Below, piece after piece: positions 23,020 to 33,873 of a stretch of DNA of 64,000 nt. Within the stretch, counting starts at the first letter, position 1, and every line of letters starts with the position of its first letter. The position numbers and the translations under genes were made by a program. The DNA is from Eutreptiella sp. 'Long Island Sound 2002' (Eukaryota; Euglenozoa; Euglenophyceae; Eutreptiales; Eutreptiaceae): the NCBI GenBank assembly GCA_964036045.1, contig OZ038382.1:105299007-105363006 (forward strand), in the 5' to 3' direction. The notes under the pieces were generated by a model. The model worked only from the letters and a program-made list of their open reading frames with translations. It was not told the origin of the DNA and made no database searches.

Positions 23020-24572
23020 GTGTCGGCGTGTGCTGTGATTGGGCCAATCTGATTGCGCTTGAGAAACTCAGGCGCTCAGCCAAGAGGGGTGCATCTCTTA
23101 TCTTCATGCGTCCAGAGGGTTTTCAGTCTCTACAGCGGGTACCAGTGGAGCGCACGCAAGCCTGTTTTGTCCCGGGTGTTTCATCACCACCACCAGTGGA
23201 CAATGATTTTGTGGCTGATTTTGAGTCCATTTTGTCTGCTCGGTATTCTTTTTCAAATTGTTCAGCAGCGAAGTTTGACCTTGAGGACTCATGGTGTGAA
23301 GGTGTGGTCGCACTCCGCGCTTATGATGTGATGCAGCTGGAATCATTGCTTCTGGTGACTGTATGCAGGGAAATGAGGTGCCCTGGATTCCAATGAAAGT
23401 GCCGTCGCCTTGCAACCACTTGATGTGCGACACACTGGACCGCAAAACCCCGCAGACACGGAATCGTTTGAAAGTCCAACCGTGAATCCTGTGTCGTTTC
23501 TCACTGGGCTTGCAGATGTTCATATTTGTCCTCATTGACCCTTCTTGTGCCTGCACACATTGGGTGACTCTGCAACACCTGTGAACCCCTGCCCCAGCCC
23601 CTTCCAAATGCTCACAACACAATTGCCTCCTATTGTCCACAGACACCACTGTGTCGTGTGAAGGCCATGGTGTGAAGAAGTTATGATTCTTATGCAAACC
23701 TGCATTCTCCCCACTAGGATTTCTTTGGTTGTTTGATCCACAATTGCAAGTGGATCAGGCTCATTCAGGACCTTTCCCAGTCCCTGCTCACCCTGTTGCG
23801 GTTGTTGTACAGTACAGATGCGCTGCTGCTTTTTGCCACCTGCTCCTTTGCTGTGCACCATCCACATGATTCACGAGTCTTGGTCTGTAAACATTGGGGC
23901 TCTCATTCAGTTATTGTTGGTGAGATCATTACTGTCAATGTTGGTGCCAACATTTTTCGAGATTCAATTGATTTTTCTCGCAAGGCGTAAATGTGGTTCA
24001 CCGTGCTTCTGCATGTGAATGTGACGAAGGGATGTGTGAGTTGTCCTGTTTTCATGGGATTGGAAATTCTGAAGAAAAATGACTTTTTCAGTGGGCAAGG
24101 TGAGGGGGAGGCTGGGAGGCGGCATTTGCTGTAGTAGGTTGCTTGCATATGTTGTAATTTGTTTTGGGGTTGCGAGGAGTTTCTCAGGAAAATAAAATGC
24201 TGCAGGAAGAAATATGCTGAAGTTGTATGAATCAGTGCGAAGGACCTTGAAACCCCTGGTCCAAAATGGTCAATGCCTCAGATGCATACCTTGATGTTAT
24301 GGAGGATATTATGGCTACTATAATACATACCGGGGGGGGATATATTTCAGGGGATGACAAAGGTGATGTGGACAAATTTGGAACCCTACTCAGTACCAAA
24401 TATTTATTTCAATTTTAAGGATGCGATGTGTCAAACTCCTTGCACTGGGCATGCGCTGCAGGCGACGGCCTTCAGGAAATTGGGATGGGCATGGCTAATG
24501 AACGGTTTCTCTGATTGTTCACTACGACCGGTTTGCAAACCTTAGTAGAAGGCAAAAAAAGCATAAGTAGAT
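23020..24572. other. Unassigned sequence
   Basis: Short frames occur on both strands (for example 23104-23697 minus and 23001-23396 plus), but none contains a recognisable motif and they overlap one another antisense. A G-run at 24331-24338 is the only notable feature. Confidence 0.4.
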
Positions 24573-24995
24573 GTGGCATGGAATGTAAGTCGAATCTAGC
24601 AGTGCATGGTCAAAAGCATGGGCTGTAAAAAACAACATGTTTGTAAGAGTTCAGAAAAAGCATGGGTTTTTGAACCATGTTGCGGTGGTAAATCGCGGAT
24701 TGGCAAATACAAACATAAATAGACTAGGCATGGAATGCAAGTTGAAACCTTTTTTGCACGGGCAAAAGCATGAGCTGCAAAAACAACATGTTTGAAAGCC
24801 TTCGAAAGCGGAATGGGTATGGAACGTATGATGGGAGATTTTTTTGCGGTGGGCAGGAGCAGAGGTAGATTGTATGTCCAAGCTCTCTTTGCATTGGTAA
24901 AATTGTGGCCGCCAAAAATTGGATAAAATGGCAGCGTATGAAATATAAATTGACGCCTATTTCGCATCAGCAAAGGCACGGGCTGAAGGAAGCAA
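24573..24995. repeat. Diverged tandem repeat of about 160-205 bp
   Basis: A block beginning CATGGAATGYAAGTYGAA and continuing with AAAAGCATGRGCTG and AAAACAACATGTTTG occurs at 24573 and 24730. A weaker third copy starts near 24936. The copies also share antisense ORF text (CCFLQPMLL, CCFCSSCFC), which is a by-product of the repeat. Confidence 0.5.
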
Positions 24996-25094
24996 AATGG
25001 TTGTTAGGCTTCGGTGCGTGAGGATGTCAGGAGGATGCCAAATAGCAAAATACATTTGCGTTTGATTTGTAGAGTACATTGCTCTTTCATCATT

Positions 25095-25265
25095 GCACCT
25101 CAGGAGCGCATTGCTATTGAGAACGCTTTCTCGAACATCAAGAAGTTTGGCCTTTTTCATTGAGTTAAGAGCGGAGGTGCATTGTACCAATTTAACAAGC
25201 TGGCCTACTTCATCTTTGCGCCGTGTATACTGCATAATTGTGAGATTCAGTTTGATCTTACAAAA
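25095..25265 (+). pseudogene. Possible PIF/Harbinger-type transposase C-terminal relic
   Basis: The plus strand reads PQERIAIENAFSNIKKFGLF, one stop, then NKLAYFIFAPCILHNC in the same frame. This fits the C-terminal signature of DDE_4 (Harbinger-like) transposases: an Arg-x2-(I/V)-Glu-x-Ala-Phe helix carrying the third catalytic acid, followed by a hydrophobic helix ending in LHN. Upstream catalytic Asp motifs are not visible, so only a fragment remains. The antisense 165-codon frame over it (24957-25454) is considered a shadow. Confidence 0.4.
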
Positions 25266-25675
25266 TGGTTGCGGGCCTACAGCTAAGCGGCCGTGCAAAT
25301 GTGCATAGTAGATCAACAAGAGTGTTGGGAACTTAGGATTGTCAAACGATGCAAATGATTGGAGAATTGAACTGTGATTTGCATCATTGCTTTGTACACC
25401 CTTGGGGAGGTTCTCTAAGGCACAATGTGACAGTTTGGGCTGAACAAATAACATTTTTGTTACTATGGAACTCCCCGTTTGAGGTGTTTGTGGCTTTCCG
25501 CGTCGAATTGCTTTTCACAACCAAATCATGCCATTTGCACAGATAAATGGGAGGTCACAGAGTGAGACAACAATAATGGATATGCTCGAGAGCCACAAGA
25601 TGCTGGAGCACAAGGGAAAAGGGACAGATTTCAACAGCGACAAGGTTTCCTTTTTCCCTGCACCAAAAAGCGCCA

Positions 25676-26372
25676 AAAAGGCGACAGGCAGGCGACAGGA
25701 AAGCGAAAGGCAAGCGACAGAACAATGCAAGAGGGGAGCGACAGGGTAACAGATTGGGTGACAGGGAGGCGACAGGAAGGCAACAGGGAGGCAACGGGGA
25801 GGCGACAGGAAGGCGACAGGCAAGGGACATGAGAGCGACAGGTTACCACGTTCCGCTACCTGGAGGCGACAAGGAAGCAACAGGGAGGCGACAGGGAGGC
25901 GACAGGAAGGCGACAGGCAAGCGACAGGCAAGCGACAGGCAAGCAACAGGGGAGCGACAGGTTACCACGTTGGGCGACAGGGAGGCGACAGGGAGGCAAC
26001 AGGGAGGCGATAGGGAGGCGGCAGGAAGACGACAGGCAAGCGACAGGAGGGCGCCAGGGAGGCAACAGGGCATGGGGACAGGAGAGCGACAGGAAGGAAC
26101 GACCGGAGAGCGACAGGACAGCGACAGGAAGGCGCCAGGCAAAAAGTAGCATGGCGACAGGAAGCGACAGGAAGCGACAGGATAGTGACAGGATAGCGAC
26201 AGGAGGGCGGCAGGTCCGCGACAGGGAAGCGAGAACGGAGCGACAGGGGAGCGACAGGAGAGTGACAGGGAAGCGACAGGCAAGCAACAGGGGAGCGACA
26301 GGGGGCTAAAAGTGCCAAAAAAGCGACAGGGAGGCGACAGGGAGGCGACAGGATTGCGACAGGAGAGCGAGG
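25676..26372 (+). repeat. GCGACAGG minisatellite, right array
   Basis: The same GCGACAGG-based units as at 11051-11506, in the same orientation, with a longer internal period in places (TTACCACGTT blocks at 25844 and 25961). It ends 7 bases before the resumed Gypsy-A protease. Antisense frames up to 178 codons are translations of the repeat. Confidence 0.9.
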
Positions 26373-26379
26373 CAGCCAA

Positions 26380-26631
26380 AATCTTTTCGTGTCAGATCTG
26401 AATCGCAGGGATAACTGTGCAGTCAAGGTGGGAGATGGGCACTACACGTACAGTGAAGGAGAGAAATCCGTGGATGTCTGCATGGGCAATTTTACCCTTC
26501 CACATGTTTGTATCGTTATGGAGACTTCGGCTTTTGAGGTATGCCTAGGCATGAATTTCATCCGTCAAAACGCAAAGACGATTCTGGGTTTGATTTTCAC
26601 TCCATCGAGACTCATTGTCAAAAATCCATAG
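26380..26631 (+). pseudogene. Gypsy-A protease, C-terminal half
   Basis: The frame continues the interrupted protease: VSDLNRRDNCAVKVGDGHYT, then VETSAFEVCLGMNFIRQNAK (first residue Met in the sequence), where CLGMNFIRQN matches the conserved hydrophobic-Gly-Met-Asp/Asn-hydrophobic motif near the end of gypsy proteases. The equivalent in Gypsy-C is IVIGIDLLRRN. Its N-terminal half is 15.35 kb away at 10945-11029. Confidence 0.65.
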
Positions 26632-26646
26632 TGTGATGAAATATCC

Positions 26647-27177
26647 TTGGTATCGCTATCTAAAAAGTCCTGTGAGAAGGAAGGAGGAAAGAGATTGCCA
26701 ACCGCTCAAGCATCTTTGAGAATTTCCCGGAGAGAAGCCTACAGTTTGTTACCTTCACTGAGGAAGCAAGTCCTCATCGACATTGGCAATCTCAGACCTT
26801 CCGTGCACCTGTACGCCAACTGCAAAAATCATATCGAACTGTTGTATTGCACTCCCCTCAGTTCATGTTATTCCTACGACTGGCACGACTTTTAGTTGTG
26901 CTGGGCTAAACCTCCGTGGTCACACCTCGAGAAGATAATTACCAAGGCCGTGCTCGACCGACCGCAAGTCGTGGTGATTTGTCCTGATTGGGGCCAAGCC
27001 GGGGAAGCTGCTGCATGGCAACCATTTTTGGACCGCGTGACTAAGGTTCGTGTACCTATTCCAGATGCACCCTCTATCTCCCAGATAGGGCGACCAGCCC
27101 ATTACCCCCACCACGCTGGGGAAGCATTGCATCTGTCATCGATGGGAATGATTGTGATGTTTCGTGAGATGACCTGA
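26647..27177 (+). pseudogene. Gypsy-A methyltransferase-like domain
   Basis: One frame with a single TAG at 26893-26895. It reads SVHLYANCKNHIELLYC, then CWAKPPWSHLEKIITKAVLD, then QVVVICPDWG and WQPFLDRVTKVRVPIPD. The layout (V-x-L-(Y/F)-A start, (N/K)PP(W/F) motif, hydrophobic strand with a Pro and Trp) is that of the domain after RNase H in DIRS elements, which is usually compared with phage-type N6-adenine methyltransferases. KPPW (26908-26919) departs from the usual NPPY/F/W. In Gypsy-A it lies between protease and RT. Confidence 0.55.
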
Positions 27178-27185
27178 ATCCCCAA

Positions 27186-27866
27186 GTGGTCAAGTTTCTC
27201 CATCGAGTGACCCGTGGTTTAACCCCCTCTGATCTACTGAAGCAATATGGGCACCATACACCTGCAGCAACACCGAAGGACGAGTCTGAGATCCAAGAAA
27301 TTCACCCTCCAACGGAATCTGATGAAGAACAGGACGCTGGCGCTCGAGATGCTGAAGTTGACAAGGTTGACATTCCGTCAGAAGAGCTCATTGAGGAACC
27401 TGCAGCAGTGCAATGGGATGAAGTCAGTGAAGACAGCCATCTGGCAGATCCCAATCTCGCGCAGCCCCTGAAGTACGACCCGTTCCCAAACATCCACGAA
27501 GATTTTTCGGATCGATTCGAAGATTTAGTGAGCGAAGTCGATCTTGAAGATTCAGCCATCAGAGGTGTACAAAGTTCTACCATGTTGTGTCTGTTCCTAC
27601 ATGCTATGCAAGAGTATGGCGTAACCATGCAAGTCGAGGAGGACAAGGCAAGAATTGCCAACCCACGTGGATGGCCAGTCTCGAAGAAAGACTTACGCTC
27701 TTTGAAGGAGGACATTGAGCTCCGTATCTTCCAGATATCTGAGGAACAACAAAGGCTAGAGCTCAAGGACAGATGGAAGAGCCATTACAACGAGTTCACG
27801 AGCAGGAGCGTTGACGGGGACGAAACAGATTTTTTGTATCAATATCTGGATTTTGGATGGCGATGA
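27186..27866 (+). pseudogene. Gypsy-A pol spacer before RT
   Basis: A 226-codon open frame, acidic in the first half (SDEEQDAGARDAEVDKVDIP) and more mixed afterwards (RIFQISEEQQRLELKDRWKS). It has no recognised motif. It sits where Gypsy-C has a similar acidic spacer, so it is a pol linker rather than a gene. Confidence 0.5.
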
Positions 27867-27949
27867 TGTTTACCTGGACGTCACGGCTCTACTCAGTGAG
27901 TGTTACTCTGTATCCAGGGACGAGTATGGAAAATGAAATTTCGCAGCCG

Positions 27950-29671
27950 CAGATGATTTCGAGGAGTAGATCAAAAAATTTCCCTCCAAAATTCAGGAAG
28001 TCCTACGCTAGAGGAAGGTTGCTTTTGGACCGCTTATGGCTCATGGTGCATGTGAGAAGTTGGTTACCATGGACTTTGAGTTGTTTGATGAACACAACAA
28101 TACCACAGTGCGTTCAAAGCCATTTCCAGCTAGCAAGGCCGACAGTGAGGAAATAATGCGTCAGACCACTGAATGCATTGCAGCGGACCTGTCTGAAAAA
28201 TATGAGCAAGCAGAGCATCCAAAGCACTGCTCTCCCTGTTTCTTGGTTGAAAAACCAGCGAGCAAAGCCAAAAGGTTGGTTGTCCACTACCGTAAGCTTG
28301 GCAAGCTCACCAAGAAACATTCAGGATGTCTACGAAGTTTGGAACAAGCGCTGGAAAGAGCCGCTCGTTGCCGTTACACATCCAAATTGGGTAAGCGCAG
28401 TGGTTTCTGACAGGTGGAGTTAACAAAGCGAGCGCAGGATCTTTCAGCATTTATTGCCCCTAATGGTCAAGTGTTCAAATGGAAAGTCATGCCGTTTGGG
28501 TTAACGAACGCTCCGGCAACTTTTCAGGAGCTCATGACCCAGGTCTTGGCCCTTACGAAGCCAAAACCAACGGTGCAAGCGATGCTGAAAGACGGGGCGA
28601 TCATCGAGGTCTATATAGACGATGTCGTATTGGGGACTGATGATGTTGATGATCAGTTACGTTTGGTGGAAGAGTTTTTGCGCACTTGTGACAAATGCAA
28701 TACCCGCGTGAAGTTGGAAAAATGTGCGTTCATGCAGCAGGGAATTGAATATCTGGGATTCCAAGTTGTCGGGAGATGGTGGCGACCTGTGAAGGATAAA
28801 GTTGCCCAAATTTGGAAGGCGACCATCCGTGATGACAAGACCCATGGCGTCAAAGACATCAAAGCTTTCCTGGGATCCTGTAACTTTTACGGGAGACACA
28901 TCCCCACTTTCACGTACAGTAGCCACCTCCTCACGGACTTGACCAAGGAGACTGGACCTTGGAAGTGGACTCCGAAGCATGAAGCTCAGTTTCAGGAGAT
29001 CAAGGAAAAACTGAGTTGTTTGAGGTTGTTGCGCACACCTGCACCTGACGGTGAGTTCGTGGTCATCACTGATGCGTCTCTGGTGGGAGGCGGTGGTACT
29101 CTTCTGCAGTGGCAACGAATTCTAGGAGCAGCTGCAAAAGGAATAGTGGATGAAATGCAGACAGTCGGAGTCAATCGAGACGGTTCACTCAAGCACAACT
29201 ACGACCCGCAAGAATTCCATCTCGTACCCATTGGCCACTGCAAGTGGAAATGGTCCTCAACCCGAGCAAACTACAGCACGTATGTGCCTGCATTGCTCTC
29301 AAGAATTTTCGCTTATTTCTGGACAAAGCCGACTGTTTGGCAGCAGTTCCGTCGTTTCGTTATGTGATCAGGAGTCCAAGGAGACGCTTCTCAAGGGAGC
29401 CCCTCCTAAAAACCGAAAGCTCAGGCGTTGGTGGAAGTTTCTCGCGCAGCTGAAGCTGAATATCTACAGGGTACCGGGTCTGAAAAATGAGTTACGTAAT
29501 TGGCTATCACGTGAGAGTTTCCCCGAGAAAATTTCTGCAAGCTCTGAGTCTCTCTCTCCAGAGGCTTTCCAGAAGATGGATGTCCATTCTGACCTCACCA
29601 TGAGCAAAGCTGAATTACTCAGTTTTGTACGGAAGTCTGAATATACTTCGAGACATATGGAGACATTTTGA
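27950..29671 (+). pseudogene. Gypsy-A reverse transcriptase and RNase H
   Basis: RT begins in the frame 28036-28410 (RSKPFPASKADSEEIMRQTT, KHCSPCFLVEKPASKAKRLV) and meets one TGA at 28408-28410 where SGF-Trp-QV is expected. The same frame continues with FKWKVMPFGLTNAPATFQEL and an intact YIDD box (28612-28623). RNase H starts with EFVVITDASLVGGGGTLLQW. Near 29280 a frameshift moves the reading to the frame ending at 29671 (WKFLAQLKLNIYRVPGLKNE). Catalytic residues of both domains are still present, but the protein is broken in at least two places. Confidence 0.75.
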
Positions 29672-29739
29672 AAGCCCTTGTTGATGGATCTTACACACTG
29701 GTTGACTAGCAGCTTTGGTCGTTATCTTCAAGTGGGATT

Positions 29740-30223
29740 TTGCGGAAGGAAGTACAAACATGCATACCCAGGAAGGCGGTGAGCGCAGCGTTGCAGTGGA
29801 CTCACGATGTTGTCGGTCATCCTGGACCGGATTCCTGGCTCTGGGCCTTCGAGAAGATGTTCCACACTCGTATACCTGACACAGAGTTGAGAACAGAAGA
29901 TTGAGGACATGCACAGGACATGCAAGTAGTGGGTCACCAGTAAGCGGAACGGACCCAGCGACTGAGGTTTACTTGGTGGTTTGCCACTTCGGCACATGGT
30001 CAATGGACTGCTGTATTTGGACTTCATTGACACACCCAAGTGCCATAACTACGACAATGCCTTGATGATTGTGGACGCCCTGAGTGCTTTCTGTCAGGTT
30101 GTACCTTGCAAGAAGACTATTCATGGAGAAGGCGTGTTGAAACTCATCAAACACCATTTGATTCGTTTCTATCGCCCACCTGTTCGTATCCACAATGACA
30201 AGGATATTCCCTTCAAGGGAGAC
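29740..30223 (+). pseudogene. Gypsy-A integrase, truncated
   Basis: A degraded zinc-binding region (VVGHPGPDSW) precedes the frame 29981-30223 with the first catalytic Asp in LLYLDFIDTPK and the second in RIHNDKDIPFKGD. The reading ends at the left LTR of Gypsy-C before the catalytic Glu. The bases after the right LTR at 59886 may continue it for about a dozen codons (RLYSHFGISL). Confidence 0.65.
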
Positions 30224-30923
30224 TAAGTAAGAGGAAGTCACTGCCAGGTCTTTCTTGGAGGGCTTGATCCAGGCCAAGCCCCCCCTAAAACCCTTTTGTT
30301 GATGCCAAGACGTACTTAAGTATTTTTATCTCTCTTTTGGAGCTTTAAGTACACTTTCTCAAAGTAACTAGGGTTATAACCCTAGCCGCCCATGAAGTTC
30401 ACCCCTACCACTCAACTGAGCGGAGGTATCTTCCTTCATGGAGGTTATACCGAAACAAAATAGGCACTTCTAGCGTAAGGCCTTGAAGATTAAGCCTAGT
30501 GGTCTCCCACCCCAAGACCCCTATACTCAATTGTTTCTACCACTTATTGTGGTTCTACGTTTTAACTGTTTCTGAATTCAGTTGCTTGGCCAAGTCATAA
30601 TCTGTGTCTGCCCAACCTCCTTTGCCCCATATTCCTAACCAACTCCATTTCATCCAAAAGAGTGCACATGAAGTGCCTGAGACTAATTGGGAGGCAAGAG
30701 TCATGCCAGGTTTCATATAAAAATCATTTGTTTTATCCTTTTGTGATTGGATCTTTGTATTTATACCTGCTTTGTCTATCTGCAGCCCTTCTGTGTTACA
30801 CTGGATTTCAAAACTATTCAGTGATTCAATTCACATCCTGTTCTTGCTGTACTTGCTGCTTTGGTTTGGGTTTTCACCTTCAAAACCTGCAGGATTTCAT
30901 CAAATTATCTAGGGCACTAATCA
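30224..30923 (+). repeat. Gypsy-C left LTR
   Basis: 700 bp matching 59186-59885 with scattered substitutions. It ends in CA. It contains an exact 18-base palindrome CTAGGGTTATAACCCTAG also kept in the right copy. Positions just downstream fit a PBS and then gag, which supports an LTR rather than an unrelated dispersed repeat. Confidence 0.75.
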
Positions 30924-30935
30924 AGGACATCTTTC

Positions 30936-30948
30936 CGGTAACAGAGGC
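30936..30948 (+). promoter_or_regulatory. Gypsy-C primer-binding site (diverged)
   Basis: CGGTAACAGAGGC matches 11 of 13 bases of the Gypsy-D site TGGTAGCAGAGGC. It lies 12 bases after the left LTR, an unusually long spacer. The two differences are transitions. Confidence 0.55.
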
Positions 30949-31190
30949 AAACCCTGAGTACCTTTCGAACCGACTCTGAGCAGAAGCACAAGAAAAGCAC
31001 ACTGAAAAGCACAATGAACATGTGGACTCAACCGTCCTCCAGAACCTGGCTGATCAGAAGTGTACAAGTACAACGTGGCAGGGTAGCCCACCCAAAGAGT
31101 GAACCGCCACTCAGAGCAGCATCTGGGTCGCAGGAAGATCCAGAGCACAGAAGGGCGAATTAAGATCCACCCAGAATAATTCCTTCATCC

Positions 31191-33191
31191 ATGGAGGCCT
31201 TAGCGGCCCTTGGTGAGGACAGCCTGCAACGGCTCTGGAGGCGAGTCGAAGCCTCCGTTGCCAGGTCGGCCTGTCCGGCCTCTTCTTCTACGGTTCTTGG
31301 AGGTCCTGAAGAACAAGAGGACCTACGAAGGAGGATGGACGAGTTTATGCTCCACGAGGAGTACCACAAGTCCACCGTATAGGAAGTTCGAGAAGTACCT
31401 CTTGATGCCCTCAGGTCTCCGCCTCAAACCGAGATGGGGTCCTTCCTTTTTTCGGGGCCATCTAACGACAGAGCGGATACAGTAGCACTACCGAGACGAC
31501 CAAGAGTACACAAGCACCCGACAGCATGGCATCCAGACCTGCTGACAACTTCAAGGGCTCCTGAACGGAGTCTGGATCCACTTCACCCAGAGCCCACCTA
31601 TGGGGCTCTGGACTGCACGGCCAAACCTTTGGCCCAACTTCTATCCGGATCTGAAGACCCGGATGTGACAGCTCTGTCAGAGGCTGTCAAGGCCAAATTG
31701 GGTATCACCGAACCCTTACCCAAGCCAGTTCTACTCTCACCTTCGCCCGGATTGAGCATGTTGGCTGATGATCTCAAACGATCAAGGCTGTCCAGGTTGC
31801 TACCCAAGATCACTTGCCCCAGCCCTTTTCATCCTCGCGCTTGGACAGTCCCTCTTGCTGAATTACAGGACGTGCCTGTGACAGAGACTGAGAAGAGAGG
31901 GCTGTCGGCCCTGGCACCCCTTGCCGGCCTACCTCCCCCTCCTTCAGGCCTGATGTCAGGGGTCGGGAAGAGTGGCAGACCTATTGCCCAGGCAAACATC
32001 CAGCTGAAATTGCCGGAGTTCGACCCAAAAAATCTGCCTGAATGGGCAGAAGAATTTGGTGAGTTTTGTTTGCTAACTGGCCAATCCCATGTCGATGTGG
32101 CCACTAAATGCTCACTGCTGAAACGCTCATGCAAAAACAAATTTTGCAAAAACAGGTAAAACACATTGTGAAAACCTGTTCAACATGGGCTGAGGTACTC
32201 CAAAGACTGGAGAAAACATTCGCAGTCTATGAGACTGACCTCACTGTTGCCACACAGATAGACGAGCTACCTATGCTCCCTGAGTTTCCTTCCGCTGCGC
32301 GAGTCTCTGAATACGTGTGCTCCCTAGAGTATCTGTTTTCACGGATGAACGTGGGCTCCTATGGGGCCACTGAGCCCCACCTGTGGCTCATGAGTAAGAT
32401 CCCTACTCGTACGTGGGATGACTGCCGCGCTACCTCTGAGAGGAAGAGCCGGACCCACTCGTATGACGACCTGGTGGACCTGCTGATCGATCCGGCTCTT
32501 GAGAGGGAGAATGACTCTCACATGGAGATATTCCTCAAGAAGCACTTGGGTCGAGGTGGTACCCGTACCCCGGAACGTGGCGAAGGGAAAGGGCCTAAAA
32601 ATCCCACTAACGCCAACAAGGGAGGTGGTAAAAGAAGGGGTAACCTACGTGCCATGAATGAGGTTAAACCTGATGCAGGTACACCCCCTCTGTTCTACTG
32701 TAAACCTGTCAATGACAAGGGGGGGACTTGTCATGCCCCTGACTGCAACCACCGCAATAGTTGTATGATGCAGAGCGGGGAAAACTGTGAGCCATCAGGA
32801 TCATGTCAGGTGTACCCTCACCTGTGGCTATTGTAGCAAACGTCCCCACAACAAGGACGAATGTCACGTAAGGAAACGCGACAGTGATAAACTCAAGCGG
32901 CAGGAGGCTGAACGCCAGAAGATCCAAACACCCACCAGAACACCCCAGAATGGAGATAAAGCTGGTAAAGGGGGTGGCAAGGAGGGTGGCAAAGGTGGAC
33001 CCCCTAACCCCCAGAGGCGCTCATCAGCGCCCGCTGCTACACCCCCTTCTGCCAAAGCTGACCCTAAGAAGCGCCCACAGGGGGATAACGCCTCCCCTGA
33101 GGGGAATAACTCCAAGAAGAGGCGACTCGCCCGGATGGCCAAGTCCCTCATGGCTGCAGGGGTGGAGGTCAAATTCCCTGCTGAGAAGTAG
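31191..33191 (+). pseudogene. gag: Gypsy-C gag
   Basis: Starts at ATG 31191 (MEALAALGEDSLQRLWRRVE). A single TAG at 31380-31382 interrupts the first frame, which runs to 32159. A frameshift leads to 32108-32836 (capsid-like region, VSEYVCSLEYLFSRMNVGSY) with a Cys/His-rich patch, and a second shift leads to 32787-33191 with the zinc knuckle CGYCSKRPHNKDEC and a Lys/Gly-rich basic tail. The final TAG (33189-33191) is followed by GGG and protease in the same frame. About 270 bases of leader (30949-31190) precede it with nothing else visible. Confidence 0.7.
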
Positions 33192-33391
33192 GGGGGCGGC
33201 TCCGAAGAAGAGGACTTGTTTTTCCGGATCGTCGTAAAAATAGGGGATCAAGTTTTTCGAGCGGTGCTTGACACCGGAAGAACACTTTCTATAGTGGCAC
33301 GGCGCCTGCTAAAAACGTTCAAGAAAACTAAGACCGTGGCCATAAGAGTAGGGGATGGACGTACCATCCATTCCTTGGGGGGGGTCGATGT
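33192..33391 (+). pseudogene. Gypsy-C protease, N-terminal half
   Basis: In frame with gag directly after its TAG. It has the retropepsin active site in FRAVLDTGRTLSIVARRLL and continues to TIHSLGGVDV, where DIRS-E begins. The reading resumes at 38414 with Thr-Ile-Cys-Leu-Gly, giving an unbroken protease across the junction. Confidence 0.75.
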
Positions 33392-33424
33392 GAGGAGGCT
33401 CGGCTACAGCACAGCACAATCCCC

Positions 33425-33791
33425 ATACTGAGCACTACTCAAAACTACCGGTTTACTCCACAAGTGTACTCTATATTCCCCTTTTTTTGGTACACTTGTC
33501 CCCTGATTTTGTTTTGCGGCCATAAACGGGCAAACGGCCTTCACTGATGGCTCCGGCATCCCCAAATTATGGGGGTATAGCCCCTTATAAAAATACTTGC
33601 AAATTCATCAATTTTGGGGTTTGAATCCAGGTTCCCCATTTGCAATGCCATGCCTTTAACCACTAAGGCAACTAGCCTGCCAGCTTAACTGCCTGTCATC
33701 AGTGTATATAAAAACAAATCAAAATCAGTTCCCACTCACTTACCAACCGCCAATAACTGCCTCCCTATGCTCAAAAAAACCGGTTTGCTTC
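33425..33791 (+). repeat. DIRS-E left inverted terminal repeat
   Basis: About 365 bp, reverse-complementary to about 37965-38345 with scattered mismatches and one gap of about 18 bases (missing on the left near 33521). It contains, on the minus strand, the tRNA-like A-box/B-box patch also seen in the right copy. Confidence 0.85.
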
Positions 33792-33873
33792 ATGAATTGA
33801 TATAATTCTGAGCTACTTGTTTTTTGAGTTTCTGTTTAAAAAATTTGAAATCACAGAAAACAATCTGGTCAAA

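Larger units (their letters stand above)
11030..26379. mobile_element. 15.35-kb composite insertion bounded by GCGACAGG minisatellites
   Basis: This block separates the two halves of the Gypsy-A protease. A possible 6-bp duplication (AATCTT) flanks it. Both ends consist of the same GCGACAGG-type minisatellite in the same orientation (about 11051-11506 and 25676-26372). Between them lie Gypsy-B on the minus strand, a 30-bp Cys-repeat array, a diverged tandem repeat and a possible Harbinger-like relic. The ends are not TG...CA LTRs and I see no terminal inverted repeats. The class of the outer insertion is unknown: it may be one element with repeat-rich ends, or a minisatellite locus that expanded around later insertions. 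Confidence 0.55.
1919..30223 (+). mobile_element. Gypsy-A: outer, heavily interrupted Ty3/gypsy retrotransposon
   Basis: Pieces of one plus-strand element can be followed in the order gag, CCHC knuckle, protease, methyltransferase-like domain, reverse transcriptase, RNase H and integrase, over about 28 kb. LINE-F (2620-10039) splits gag. A 15.35-kb insertion (11030-26379) splits protease just after the DTGAT active site. The integrase stops at 30223 where Gypsy-C begins. The remaining coding sequence has frameshifts and single stops. Its RT and RNase H resemble those of Gypsy-C in order and detail (for example GSLKHNY versus GSLKHDY), so the two belong to one lineage. The 5' limit is not defined; 1919 is where the gag frame opens. 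Confidence 0.75.

Noticed and set aside
24957-25454. 165-codon minus-strand ORF
   Set aside because: No motif, and the plus strand of the same stretch shows a transposase-like signature, so it is probably antisense.
25676-26372. CRISPR-like or coding interpretation of the GCGACAGG array
   Set aside because: Units are 8-11 bp without unique spacers. Antisense LSPSCRLPVA frames are direct translations of the repeat, and the context is eukaryotic.
11030-26379. Treating the two minisatellite arrays as LTRs of Gypsy-B
   Set aside because: They do not abut the Gypsy-B PBS, have no TG...CA ends, and differ in length and unit order.
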